The notes under the pieces were generated by a model. That model saw nothing but the letters and a program-made list of their open reading frames with translations, was not told the origin of the DNA and did no database searches. From Acinetobacter colistiniresistens (GTDB lineage: Bacteria > Pseudomonadota > Gammaproteobacteria > Pseudomonadales > Moraxellaceae), in the NCBI RefSeq assembly GCF_024582815.1, contig NZ_CP102099.1, positions 2,914,001 to 2,978,000 of the forward strand: DNA of 64,000 nt, read 5' to 3'. A program made the translations under genes and the position numbers. Positions 55,922-64,000 of the stretch are shown here, piece after piece. Position 1 is the stretch's first letter, and each line of letters starts with the position of its first letter.

Positions 55922-56909
55922 GTTCATGACGGCATACGTCATTTAGAAATTCATTGGATGCAACAAGAATAAGATTGTTTAGTTCATGACGGCATACGTC
56001 ATTTAGAAATTTGATTGTCACATTAGATCGAGCCTTTAATAGTTCATGACGGCATACGTCATTTAGAAAGGAAAATAAAAAAACCCCCGAAGGGGTTTGA
56101 TGTTCATGACGGCATACGTCATTTAGAAAAAGGTCAAGCTTGGTGATTCTGCTCGACAAAAGTTCATGACGGCATACGTCATTTAGAAATAGGAAAGGAT
56201 GGCTGGAAATCAGACTACCCTGTTCATGACGGCATACGTCATTTAGAAATGATAAAGCCTGTTTGATTCAACCGCAAATGCGTTCATGACGGCATACGTC
56301 ATTTAGAAAAGTAAAAGGGTTTGCTATTGCAAGCATAGCGGGTTCATGACGGCATACGTCATTTAGAAATTTTGCACTATCTACAATGGATTTTAATGCA
56401 GGTTCATGACGGCATACGTCATTTAGAAATAAAATCCGTGTTAACAGAACCACAATCTACTGTTCATGACGGCATACGTCATTTAGAAAAATTTAATGAC
56501 AGGCGAGTGTGACATACTCGAGTTCATGACGGCATACGTCATTTAGAAAATAGACAGGAATGATCGGCAACATTGGTACAAGTTCATGACGGCATACGTC
56601 ATTTAGAAATTACCGCCTCCCCGATTCCATTTAGGAAATTCGTTCATGACGGCATACGTCATTTAGAAAAGTCGCTCATTTGGGCAAAGAGTCACAGAAT
56701 TGTTCATGACGGCATACGTCATTTAGAAAACTTTGGAATATATCATGAGTGGTTTTAGCTTGTTCATGACGGCATACGTCATTTAGAAAAGATCAAAGAC
56801 ATTGTCGAGCAAAACAATGTTGTTCATGACGGCATACGTCATTTAGAAATCACTTGCAACGTGCAACGGTAATCAAGGAGGGTTCATGACGGTATACGTC
56901 ATTTAAATT
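55922..56909 (+). CRISPR. Type I-F-like CRISPR array, 17 repeats, 16 spacers
   Basis: 28-bp repeats at strict 60-bp intervals with 32-bp spacers. The repeat opens GTTCATGACGGCATACGTCA and ends TTTAGAAA. Its core ATGACG-GCATA-CGTCAT forms a six-bp stem with a five-base loop. Repeats 1-16 are identical; the last (56882-56909) has a C-to-T change in the loop and a decayed 3' end. Spacer length and repeat architecture fit subtype I-F. No cas gene is in the window, so processing would depend on a locus elsewhere. Confidence 0.97.
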
Positions 56910-57357
56910 AATTTACTAATCGGAGATAAGATTTAAATTGAAAACCACGATGTATCAAAGCGTTTAAAGAAATAGGAAATCGAATTCTGGCAGTTTGTAA
57001 TACTTGAAGAACCCATGTTTTTTCAGCTAAAAATTCAAATAAGATTTTATCATTACATATCCTCGGGCCAGTAAAGATATCTGTCTGATAAGCCTGTCCT
57101 ATGCATAATGACTCCAACAATATATTTTTATCCAGGTCGACTAATGCCAAAGTTAAATTTTCCTCGAAGATACAATCCTGACTAAGGAAAAGAAGATAGC
57201 AGTGAGAATATACACAGACCACACCTTCTAACACTTTACCCTCAACCATAACCCCTGTCTTTTTCCCCTTAACCAAGACTTCAGACAGAGGCAAACTCTT
57301 ATCTGTCATATCTTGGATCAATGCTAAACCAATATAATCAGCTACATACATATCCAA
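56908..57357 (-). CDS. Hypothetical protein next to CRISPR array, 149 aa
   Basis: Unrecognised; no signal peptide or membrane helices. The protein is rich in Leu, Val and Ile with six Cys, and its predicted pattern is mainly beta strands then a C-terminal helix (TWVLQVLQTARIRFPISLNALIHRG). The stop codon overlaps the last two bases of the degenerate final repeat. The gene points toward the array. ATG 57351 is an alternative start. I would not assign a Cas function from position alone. Confidence 0.6.
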   Translation of the reverse strand: MDMYVADYIGLALIQDMTDKSLPLSEVLVKGKKTGVMVEGKVLEGVVCVYSHCYLLFLSQDCIFEENLTLALVDLDKNILLESLCIGQAYQTDIFTGPRICNDKILFEFLAEKTWVLQVLQTARIRFPISLNALIHRGFQFKSYLRLVN

Positions 57358-57409
57358 CCTTACCTAACTAAAATTATGACTGATTATATTTCCATCTATT
57401 ACTTTTGCT

Positions 57410-58441
57410 CTACTTCCGATCATGCATCATTTCATAAGACTGCGCTCTTAACAAATCCTCTTTGCTGCCAAAGGATTGATTACGTAACTGATTAATCGCC
57501 TGCTGCTTACTGGCATCCGTGGCGTCACTCTTTAAAATCTGATCACGTGCGGCCAAGTAGCCATTGACCTGTGTTTGCCACCCTGCTTCTTCTTGATCGA
57601 CCTTTTCCAAACGATCTGCCGCTTCTGGCCCTAATAAACTTTCACGCATATTCCGAAGCTCTTGTGCAGAACCACCCTTTTCCCGTACTTCTTGAGTTAA
57701 TTGCTGCAATTCAGAAAATTGCATCGAAACCCGAACGCCATCGGCCAGTGTACTCGGAAGCTGATCAATCAATTTCGCCAATTCAGCTGCCTTTTGCTGA
57801 GCGGTCAGGGTTTTATTGGCATGGATACGCATTTGATCAATATTGAACTGATTCAGGTTATGTTCATTACCAAATAAGGCATTAATCTCAGCCGCATTAA
57901 AAAACTGCTGCTGTACTTTATACATCTGATCAATCACTTTCTGATACCCATCAATATCGCCCGTCTTAAAGTTGCCCGTTGGTTTTATATTTTTTAAGGC
58001 ATGACTATAGGCTACATATTGATCTAACAGATGACTGGCATAACTCGAAGCTGTGTCAGGTAAAGTCGCAGTAAGGTACTGTCGGATATCAGCAACCAAT
58101 TCTGTTTCGGTTTTCTCTCCTAAACTGGAAAAGAAATAATCGAAACAACTGCGAATACCAACCGTTAAAATTAATTTACCATTGGCATCGACCTGAATTG
58201 GACAATCAATTTCTGTACCGCGCAATGAAGCAGCCAATTCTGGTATTTTGCCTTTTTGATTATTTTGCGCGTTGGCTTCTAAGCCATTGCCTATAAGCTG
58301 TGATTGAGCCTGTTGGTTTGGCTCATGCGGTGTATTTTGAGCATCTGGTCTAAATATCCAATAGATTAAAGCCAACAAGAGCAATAAACATACAATCAAA
58401 ACTAAACTGATGGTTTTATTATTCAAAAATTTACCGTTCAT
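57410..58441 (-). CDS. lifO: Lipase-specific foldase (lipase chaperone, Lif)
   Basis: Steric chaperone that folds the secreted lipase in the periplasm. 343 residues: an N-terminal membrane anchor (~residues 11-29, SLVLIVCLLLLLALIYWIF), an Ala/Gln/Pro-rich linker, then the folding domain with IRSCFDYFFSSLGE, matching the RxxFDY-S-x-GE foldase motif. The rest is helical, as in known Lif structures. It is downstream of lipA with a strong hairpin between them. Confidence 0.9.
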   Translation of the reverse strand: MNGKFLNNKTISLVLIVCLLLLLALIYWIFRPDAQNTPHEPNQQAQSQLIGNGLEANAQNNQKGKIPELAASLRGTEIDCPIQVDANGKLILTVGIRSCFDYFFSSLGEKTETELVADIRQYLTATLPDTASSYASHLLDQYVAYSHALKNIKPTGNFKTGDIDGYQKVIDQMYKVQQQFFNAAEINALFGNEHNLNQFNIDQMRIHANKTLTAQQKAAELAKLIDQLPSTLADGVRVSMQFSELQQLTQEVREKGGSAQELRNMRESLLGPEAADRLEKVDQEEAGWQTQVNGYLAARDQILKSDATDASKQQAINQLRNQSFGSKEDLLRAQSYEMMHDRK

Positions 58442-58482
58442 AATCCCTTGCTCTATTTATCATTCTTTCTTTGTTTGAACCG

Positions 58483-58519
58483 TTAAAAATGAAAGGAGCA
58501 ACGGATTGCTCCTTTCATT
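58483..58519 (-). terminator. Hairpin terminator/attenuator between lipA and foldase
   Basis: AATGAAAGGAGCAA (58488-58501) pairs perfectly with TTGCTCCTTTCATT (58506-58519) over CGGA. On the minus strand it is followed by TTTTTAACGG. It lies only a few bases past the lipA stop and 40 bp before the foldase start. Confidence 0.88.
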
Positions 58520-58525
58520 AATGAA

Positions 58526-59566
58526 TTACAAACCTAGATTTTTCAGACGATTTGCCTGAGTCCGATAAGGGGTGACCGGATTTTGTAAGAATCCAACCAA
58601 ACCGAGGATTTGATTGACTTCATCCAAATGGTTAAATGCATAATTGTCACGGATTACCGTACCCAAATGGCTCGAACAACGCGGTACCAAGCCATCATTT
58701 TCTCCAGAAATCAGTAACGATGTTGCAGTTAATGCATAGTCCATTGGGTCTAATGCATTGGTAAATGGACTGGTTCCACTCCACGAATAATAACGCACGC
58801 CATTCACCAGTTCAGTACCTGAACCACATGCTGTAGTTGGTACAGCTGCGGGGAAACGTTGGTTAAAATTGGCTGAACCGCTGGTGGTTAATGAGTTTAA
58901 ACCTGCAATCGCATCTTGATCATAATAATGCCCTGAACCAATCCCCACTAATGAGAAGAAGGCATTAACCCCTGCTGAGATCACAGGTGCCAAGACTGGA
59001 CCCGCAGGTGATTTAACCACTGAGTCGACGACATCTGCCACATCTGAACCTTTAGTTGGACCACCAACTGCTGTGACTGATGCAATTTTATTCGGCAACA
59101 AGCTGGCAACATAACGAACCGATTGAGAGCCATGACTATGGCCAATTAAATTAATTTTCTCTGCACCAGTAATCGCCAACACCTGCTTTGCCTGTAGCAA
59201 TAGTTGCTCACCGCGTACTTCCGAAGAATTAAACGAAGCTTGCTGTGCAACGAAGACATTCGCACCATTACCAACCAAGTCTTCAGTAATCCCATTCCAG
59301 TATTGCAAAGGACCTACCGCAGAGAAACCGGCCATCCCATGCGCCAATAAAATTGGATACTTGGTTTTCGCATAACTTGATGTAACACTGGTGCTACCGC
59401 CGATTGAACAAGAGTTCACATTACAGTTTTGCCATGATGCCTTGGGTGCAAAAAAATCAAACAAACCTGCGTGTACCACAGATCCGCTGCTCACCACCAT
59501 GCCTGCCATCAACGCCATGACATTTAAATATTTTTTCTTCACGTTTTTGCTCCTAGCATTTTTCAT
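58526..59566 (-). CDS. lipA: Secreted triacylglycerol lipase (family I)
   Basis: 346 residues with an n-region rich in Lys/Arg and a signal peptide cut after VVHA (~33). Catalytic Ser144 is in GHSHGSQ; the Asp and His follow in SGENDGLVPRCSSHLG and NHLDEVNQ, the pattern of Pseudomonas/Burkholderia-type lipases that need a foldase. Two Cys (in TACGSG and RCSSH) could form the stabilising disulphide. Export is normally Sec plus type II secretion. Upstream lie two direct repeats (59676-59717). Confidence 0.94.
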   Translation of the reverse strand: MKNARSKNVKKKYLNVMALMAGMVVSSGSVVHAGLFDFFAPKASWQNCNVNSCSIGGSTSVTSSYAKTKYPILLAHGMAGFSAVGPLQYWNGITEDLVGNGANVFVAQQASFNSSEVRGEQLLLQAKQVLAITGAEKINLIGHSHGSQSVRYVASLLPNKIASVTAVGGPTKGSDVADVVDSVVKSPAGPVLAPVISAGVNAFFSLVGIGSGHYYDQDAIAGLNSLTTSGSANFNQRFPAAVPTTACGSGTELVNGVRYYSWSGTSPFTNALDPMDYALTATSLLISGENDGLVPRCSSHLGTVIRDNYAFNHLDEVNQILGLVGFLQNPVTPYRTQANRLKNLGL

Positions 59567-59675
59567 TTTTATTACAGAGATTTAGTCTTTTTCTTCGTAT
59601 CTGGAATCATTCCGAGCATACAAACGACTGGCAAAAATCATACTCCTTCAAACTTTTATGTGATTTTTAGACTAA

Positions 59676-59717
59676 AACAATTTGTGCCAAAATCATAACA
59701 ATTCGCGCCAAAATTAT
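59676..59717. repeat. Two 21-bp tandem direct repeats upstream of lipA
   Basis: AACAATTTGTGCCAAAATCAT is followed directly by AACAATTCGCGCCAAAATTAT; 18 of 21 positions agree. The spacing of two helical turns suggests an activator site. The rest of the 348-bp gap between lipA and the flavin reductase has no gene. Confidence 0.6.
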
Positions 59718-59914
59718 GATTGATCGAAAAGATTCCGATGAATGCACATTTTCAAATTATCTTGACTGTTTAAGTTCAAACAATCAGCTGGATTAAAAAT
59801 CGGGTACTGTCACATTTGCAGTTTTAATCGTGCCTGTAAACGTTGGGAAATTGGTTAAAATTTTGCGGAAGTTTGTGTAACAATGACAGAGTACTCCCAC
59901 CTTTTGGATGTTGT

Positions 59915-60490
59915 ATGCGCCACTCGGAAATAAAGGCTGTTGAACTTTCCAAAGCCTATCGCTTATTAAATCACGGCCCAACGGTTTTGGTTTCTGCTCA
60001 ATACGGACAAGAATGCAATGTCATGGCAGCAGCTTGGGCCTGTGCTTTGGAATTAACACCTGCAAAAGTCACTGTAGTCTTAGATAAAAGCACCAAAACC
60101 CGTCAACTGGTTGAGCAAAGTGGTTATTTTGCCTTGCAAGTTCCCTGCTATGCACAGATTGATCTAGTGCATCAACTCGGAACGATCAGTCAGTTTGAGC
60201 ATCCAAACAAATTAGAAGAATGCAAAACCGAATTGTTTTACCAAGATGATTTCCCTGTGCCACTGGTGGCAGGCAGTCTGGCTTGGCTAGTCTGTAAAGT
60301 GATTCCAGAACCACACAATCAACAAGCGCACGACTTATTTATCGGTTCCGTAGTCGGTGCTTGGGCGGATTCACGCGTATTTCGCGATGGACATTGGCAC
60401 TTTCAAGATGCCAGTAAAGCGTTGCGCAGCCTACATTACATTGCAGGTAGGACATTCTATTTGATTGGTGATGAAGTTAAGGCCAAATAG
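59915..60490 (+). CDS. Flavin reductase family protein (flavoredoxin-like)
   Basis: 191 residues from ATG 59915, preceded by GGA; a longer frame from 59843 is not supported. FMN-binding split-barrel features: HGPTVLVSAQYGQECNVMAAAWACALELTPAKVTVVLDKSTKTRQLVEQSGYFALQVP. Members reduce flavins or act as flavoredoxins. Electron partner unknown. Confidence 0.83.
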   Translation: MRHSEIKAVELSKAYRLLNHGPTVLVSAQYGQECNVMAAAWACALELTPAKVTVVLDKSTKTRQLVEQSGYFALQVPCYAQIDLVHQLGTISQFEHPNKLEECKTELFYQDDFPVPLVAGSLAWLVCKVIPEPHNQQAHDLFIGSVVGAWADSRVFRDGHWHFQDASKALRSLHYIAGRTFYLIGDEVKAK

Positions 60491-60529
60491 TCTTTGATAT
60501 AAGGCAAAGCCAAACAAGCTTTGTCTCTT

Positions 60530-61102
60530 TTATTGATCATTGACTTTCATCAACTCACTATACATAAGATCTAAAAACTGCTGCTGTTCTTGAATATTTT
60601 TAAAGTAACGTTGATAAAGACCACTACAGCTTTGCACATCAGCAATATTGGCTTTGTTAAATGACCAATCCTTTCGATCTTTGATACTGATTCCTAGATC
60701 ATCATTACAACGCTGCCATAACTGAGAAAATCTGGTTCGTTTATTTGCATCCAATTTTTTAAAGTCGGCATGTACAGAATAGCCGCGCATAGCTGAATTA
60801 AAGAACTGAGAAATCATGGTGACCGGTACACCGCCCCAATCAATGCTTTGACCAATCGGCAACCGAATATCGGTCAGTTTATTTTCTGACATGATCTCAG
60901 GCTGCCTACCTTGTTTGAAGTACTGTTCCTCATAAACCAAGGTTGTTCCTGCTGGAACATAGATCTTTTTAACCAACATCGGTTGCTGTGTCACATAGTA
61001 CGGATAATTCGGGCTTGAATTGCCACCTGTCGGGTTCATATTGCCGATACAGCCTGTTAAGGTCAGTGCCAATGTTATGGATAAAAAAATCATGGGTTGC
61101 AT
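60530..61102 (-). CDS. Hypothetical lipoprotein, 190 aa
   Basis: Lipobox LTLTGC gives a lipidated Cys near residue 18. After a Pro/Tyr/Asn-rich linker comes a globular region with two further Cys (RCNDDLG and VQSCSGLYQRYF). No family recognised. Followed by a weak hairpin (60501-60528) shared with the convergent flavin reductase. Confidence 0.72.
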   Translation of the reverse strand: MQPMIFLSITLALTLTGCIGNMNPTGGNSSPNYPYYVTQQPMLVKKIYVPAGTTLVYEEQYFKQGRQPEIMSENKLTDIRLPIGQSIDWGGVPVTMISQFFNSAMRGYSVHADFKKLDANKRTRFSQLWQRCNDDLGISIKDRKDWSFNKANIADVQSCSGLYQRYFKNIQEQQQFLDLMYSELMKVNDQ

Positions 61103-61251
61103 CGGTCTATTCCTTCTTGTTGAATCATTTTTATTATTCTTCGACCTTAAATCGAAATTGCTCTAGAAACAATATCCAATAGCGTAAACACCAAAGTATA
61201 AAAAACCGTTATGAAATGCTCTCCACAACGGCGTTTGCATAAAAGCTTAAC

Positions 61252-62022
61252 TTATTTCGGCGCCATACGAATCGCACCATCTAAACGGATCACTTCACCA
61301 TTCAGATAGGAGTTTTCAGCAATATGTGCCACTAAACGCGCAAACTCTTCTGGGCGACCTAAACGCGATGGATAAGGCACCATTTGTCCCAAGGCATCTT
61401 GCACATTTTGAGGCAAGCCTTTCAACATTGGCGTTTCCATAATCCCAGGGGCAATGGTCATGACACGAATCGCATGGCGAGCTAGTTCCCGCGCAATCGG
61501 TAGCGTCATTGCCACCACTGCACCTTTTGATGCTGAATAGGCCGCTTGTCCAATTTGGCCGTCAAAAGCAGCAACCGAAGCAGTATTCACAATCACGCCT
61601 CGATCTTCATCACCTTCTGCAACAGTATTTTTACTCATGGCGTCTGCTGCAAAACGCAGCATATTAAAAGTCCCCGTTACATTGATCTGTAAAGTTTTAG
61701 AGAACATCGCCAAATCATGTACGCCGTCTTTACCCACTACTTTTGCAGAAGGGCCAATGCCGGCACAATTGATCAGGCCATATATGCTGCCATGTTTCGC
61801 CAACACATCTTTAAAGAACTGCTCTGCCGCAGCTTCATCCGTCACATCTAGTTTTACAAATTCTGCTGCTGCCCCCAAGGCTTGCGCTTGTTGTTCTCCA
61901 GCATCGACATTCATATCGACCAATGTGACCGAAGCGCCCTTTTCAACCAAGTATTCCGCTGTTGCTGCACCTAAACCTGAACCGCCACCTGTAATAACAA
62001 AATGTTTTCCCTGAATTTTCAT
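61252..62022 (-). CDS. Short-chain dehydrogenase, 3-hydroxyacyl-CoA dehydrogenase type II-like
   Basis: 256-residue SDR enzyme. Nucleotide-binding TGGGSGLG, the NCAGIG element, and catalytic YSASK with the preceding Ser (NTASVAAFDG). IAPGIMETPML and GEVIRLDGAIRMAPK resemble HSD17B10-type 3-hydroxyacyl-CoA dehydrogenases. The divergent AraC-type gene (142 bp away) is a likely regulator. Substrate is inferred only from family. Confidence 0.88.
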   Translation of the reverse strand: MKIQGKHFVITGGGSGLGAATAEYLVEKGASVTLVDMNVDAGEQQAQALGAAAEFVKLDVTDEAAAEQFFKDVLAKHGSIYGLINCAGIGPSAKVVGKDGVHDLAMFSKTLQINVTGTFNMLRFAADAMSKNTVAEGDEDRGVIVNTASVAAFDGQIGQAAYSASKGAVVAMTLPIARELARHAIRVMTIAPGIMETPMLKGLPQNVQDALGQMVPYPSRLGRPEEFARLVAHIAENSYLNGEVIRLDGAIRMAPK

Positions 62023-62164
62023 TTACGTTTCCTATCAAATTAAAGATATAAATTTTTATCACTAAGCCTAAAGGCAACTTTTTCCGATACAATTTCAAAA
62101 AGTAGCAAATTTAATGCAACTTTTGAGCATTCAATCTAATTACTCTCCTGTATTTTATTGATAT

Positions 62165-63235
62165 ATGAATAAAAACCTAAACTTTGATCTTAATTCAGCT
62201 AAGGACACCATTTCAAATGCTTTGCTTCGTGAAGCGTTGAGTGTCGCCGCAAGTCGTGGTTTAAATATTGTCAATATCGCCAATCGTGCAGGCATTTCAG
62301 CAGAATTACTAACCTCATCCAAAGCCCGTGTGCCCGTGACGCAATGTGCGCAGTTATGGGTCGAACTTGCAGAAAGCATGAATGATGAGTTTTTGGGCAT
62401 GGATCGCCATCCCATGCGCCGAGGCAGTTATCGTCTATTGGCAAAATTAGCCTTCAATGCTGAAACCTTAGAGCAAGCCATTCAGGAGATTTTAAAATTC
62501 CTGAGTCTGGTGCTTGATGATATTCACGGTGAATTGGTACAACGCGGTTCCAAAGCCTATCTGATCTTGCACGATCGTGAGCATCCCAAACGGATGTTCA
62601 CTTATTCTACCTATCTAATGCTGGTGCATAGTTTGATGTGCTGGTTGAGTGATCAGCGTATTGGCTTTCATAAAATGAGCTTTAGATGTCATTCTCCAGT
62701 CGAACTACAGGATTATCGGGTGCGCTTTTGCGAAGATATTCAATTTAATGCCGACCAGAATCAGATTGAGTTTGATGCCCATTATCTCAAGCATAAAATC
62801 AAAAAAGACAAACAGGCGCTCAATGATTTTCTAAGAAAAACCCCTTATAACCTGATTGTACGCTTTAAGAATGAGAACTCGTTAAGCTTACAAATTCGTC
62901 GCCAATTGCTGTTACAACCGCCATCGCAGTGGGATGAATTGAAAGAGATTGCACAACAACTCAATATGTCAACTGCCACCATTCAGCGTCGCTTAAAGCA
63001 GGAAGGTGTCAGTTATCAGCAACTTAAAAATGACATTCGCTGTGATATTGCGATTGAACGATTGTGCAAAAGTAATGATTCAATTCAAAATATCAGTGAT
63101 GATCTGCATTTCCATGACCCAAGTGCGTTCCATCGCGCCTTTAAGAAATGGACAGGACTCAGTCCAGGCAGCTATCGTAAATCTTCACCATATAAAAAGG
63201 AACTTTTGGATCGCTCAGAACGCTCAAAGGAGTAA
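62165..63235 (+). CDS. AraC-family transcriptional regulator
   Basis: 356 residues. The N-terminal ~200 form the arabinose-binding-like domain seen in OruR/ArgR-type regulators (FLGMDRHPMRRGSYRLLAKLAFNAETLEQA). The C-terminal double HTH has LKEIAQQLNMSTATIQRRLKQEGVSYQQLKNDIR and DDLHFHDPSAFHRAFKKWTGLSPGSYR. Divergent from the SDR gene and directly upstream of the PaiB-like gene. Confidence 0.9.
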   Translation: MNKNLNFDLNSAKDTISNALLREALSVAASRGLNIVNIANRAGISAELLTSSKARVPVTQCAQLWVELAESMNDEFLGMDRHPMRRGSYRLLAKLAFNAETLEQAIQEILKFLSLVLDDIHGELVQRGSKAYLILHDREHPKRMFTYSTYLMLVHSLMCWLSDQRIGFHKMSFRCHSPVELQDYRVRFCEDIQFNADQNQIEFDAHYLKHKIKKDKQALNDFLRKTPYNLIVRFKNENSLSLQIRRQLLLQPPSQWDELKEIAQQLNMSTATIQRRLKQEGVSYQQLKNDIRCDIAIERLCKSNDSIQNISDDLHFHDPSAFHRAFKKWTGLSPGSYRKSSPYKKELLDRSERSKE

Positions 63236-63238
63236 ATG

Positions 63239-63871
63239 ATGTATTTACCAGAAATATTTGAAGAAACAGATCTTGAGAAACTCTATCAATTGATTCAGGA
63301 CTATCCTTTTGCGACTTTAATGAGCCATAGTGCTGAAGGCATAGAAGCCAATCATTTGCCCTTTCATTTATTGCGTGATGAGCAAAGCCAGACAGCGACA
63401 CTGGTTGCACATATTGCCAAGAATAATCCGTTGCATACGCAAATTAAAAACGACACTGAAGTTCTTATTATTTTTCAGGGTGAGCAAGCTTATATTTCAC
63501 CAAACTGGTATCCGAGCAAGCAGCAACACCATCAACATGTACCAACATGGAACTATCAAGTGGTTCATGTCAAAGGTCGCATTTATTTCTTACATGATGA
63601 AAAAGCCCTACGTGGCATTTTGGCTAAACTGACACGGGTTCATGAAGCCAAACAAGCAACGCCATGGAAAATGTCGGATGCACCAAGTGAGTATATTGCT
63701 CGGGAACTGCAAGGGATTGTTGGCATTGAAATTCAGATTTCGCACATTACAGGCAAGTTTAAGCTGAGCCAAAATCGAGATAAAGAAGATGCCTTAGGGG
63801 TTGTAAATGGACTGCAACAACAAGGTGACAACCGATTAGCCGATGCAGTACAGCAATATATTGAAGATTAA
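63239..63871 (+). CDS. PaiB-family FMN-binding protein
   Basis: 210 residues. Opens MYLPEIFEETDLEKLYQLIQDYPFATLMSHS and has EANHLPF, IFQGEQAYISPNWYPSK and VPTWNYQVVHVKG, all PaiB/FMN-binding split-barrel signatures. The AAGGAG ribosome-binding site spans the end of the AraC gene; the second of two ATGs (63239) has the better spacing. Annotated relatives are negative regulators or flavin-binding enzymes. Translationally coupled to the AraC regulator. Confidence 0.88.
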   Translation: MYLPEIFEETDLEKLYQLIQDYPFATLMSHSAEGIEANHLPFHLLRDEQSQTATLVAHIAKNNPLHTQIKNDTEVLIIFQGEQAYISPNWYPSKQQHHQHVPTWNYQVVHVKGRIYFLHDEKALRGILAKLTRVHEAKQATPWKMSDAPSEYIARELQGIVGIEIQISHITGKFKLSQNRDKEDALGVVNGLQQQGDNRLADAVQQYIED

Positions 63872-64000
63872 ACGGGCTTTCGTCCTAGACTTACACGATC
63901 ATTGCCGCCATAGTCCTGAATGGTCTTGATCTGCTCAAAACCTTGTTGCTCAAAAATATCTCGTACTGCTTGGCCTTGGTCATAGCCATGTTCAAGCACA
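63868..64000 (-). CDS. prmC: PrmC, peptide chain release factor N5-glutamine methyltransferase (3' end only)
   Basis: The minus-strand frame reads LEHGYDQGQAVRDIFEQQGF followed by QIKTIQDYGGNDRVSLGRKPV and stop. This is the characteristic PrmC/HemK C-terminus (EHG-QG-VR-LF, DYGGNDRV). Its TAA overlaps the PaiB-like stop codon. The rest lies beyond the window. Confidence 0.88.
   Translation of the reverse strand, partial: VLEHGYDQGQAVRDIFEQQGFEQIKTIQDYGGNDRVSLGRKPV

Noticed and set aside
55917..56758. Open frames across the CRISPR array with repeated FLNDVCRHE or VHDGIRHLE peptides
   Set aside because: They are translations of the 28-bp repeats at a 60-bp (multiple of three) period, not proteins.

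Overview
The window is chromosomal DNA of an Acinetobacter species (Moraxellaceae). Four things point there: the tyrA-aroA fusion, the lipase/foldase pair, a type I-F CRISPR repeat close to the one I recall from A. baumannii, and AT-rich codon use over housekeeping genes typical of the genus. I cannot name the species. Most of the window is core chromosome with short accessory insertions.

Layout. 0-16 kb: 3' end of kptA, pepD, the aromatic amino acid genes pheA and tyrA-aroA (transcribed leftward), a Fur-box-preceded siderophore esterase, an acyl-CoA dehydrogenase, a ybiB-like gene, nadK with a DUF1315 gene, PBP1b with a TPR lipoprotein, a Nudix/ThiE-like fusion, and a solitary Fur-controlled hemP. 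16-25.5 kb: a GspE/PilB-type ATPase, trmO, fpr, a TetR regulator separated by an IS982-family element from a haem-oxygenase-fold diiron protein, a DUF441 membrane protein, metR and queH. 25.5-36 kb: an iron-linked stretch (a DUF4198 protein with a Fur-like box and a four-gene siderophore ABC importer), a duplicated NTF2-like lipoprotein, an MFS exporter, a Kv-type potassium channel and a DASS carboxylate transporter.

36-38 kb: a low-GC accessory cassette of two coupled genes, a DUF262 (ParB-like nuclease fold) protein and a HEPN protein with an RNEAAH motif, resembling the MAE_28990 family. Each reading frame is broken by a single missing base in a run of five identical bases. This is the best candidate for a little-described, probably anti-phage system. 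38-55.7 kb: acnB, two small exported proteins, tamB-tamA, an LplT-like transporter with coq7, and a moeB-ubiB-folB-folK run.

55.7-57.4 kb: a CRISPR array of 17 repeats and 16 spacers with no cas genes in the window, followed by an unknown gene whose stop codon lies in the degenerate last repeat. 57.4-64 kb: lipase lipA and its foldase separated by a strong hairpin, a flavin reductase, a lipoprotein, an SDR dehydrogenase, an AraC regulator coupled to a PaiB-like protein, and the 3' end of prmC.

Themes. Iron: at least three good Fur-box candidates precede the esterase, hemP and DUF4198 genes, and a weaker one precedes the ABC importer. Envelope and secretion: PBP1b, TamAB, a GspE-like ATPase and an extracellular lipase. 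Defence: the DUF262-HEPN cassette and the orphan CRISPR array. Gene calls rest on reading translated sequence and recalled family motifs; no database search was possible.
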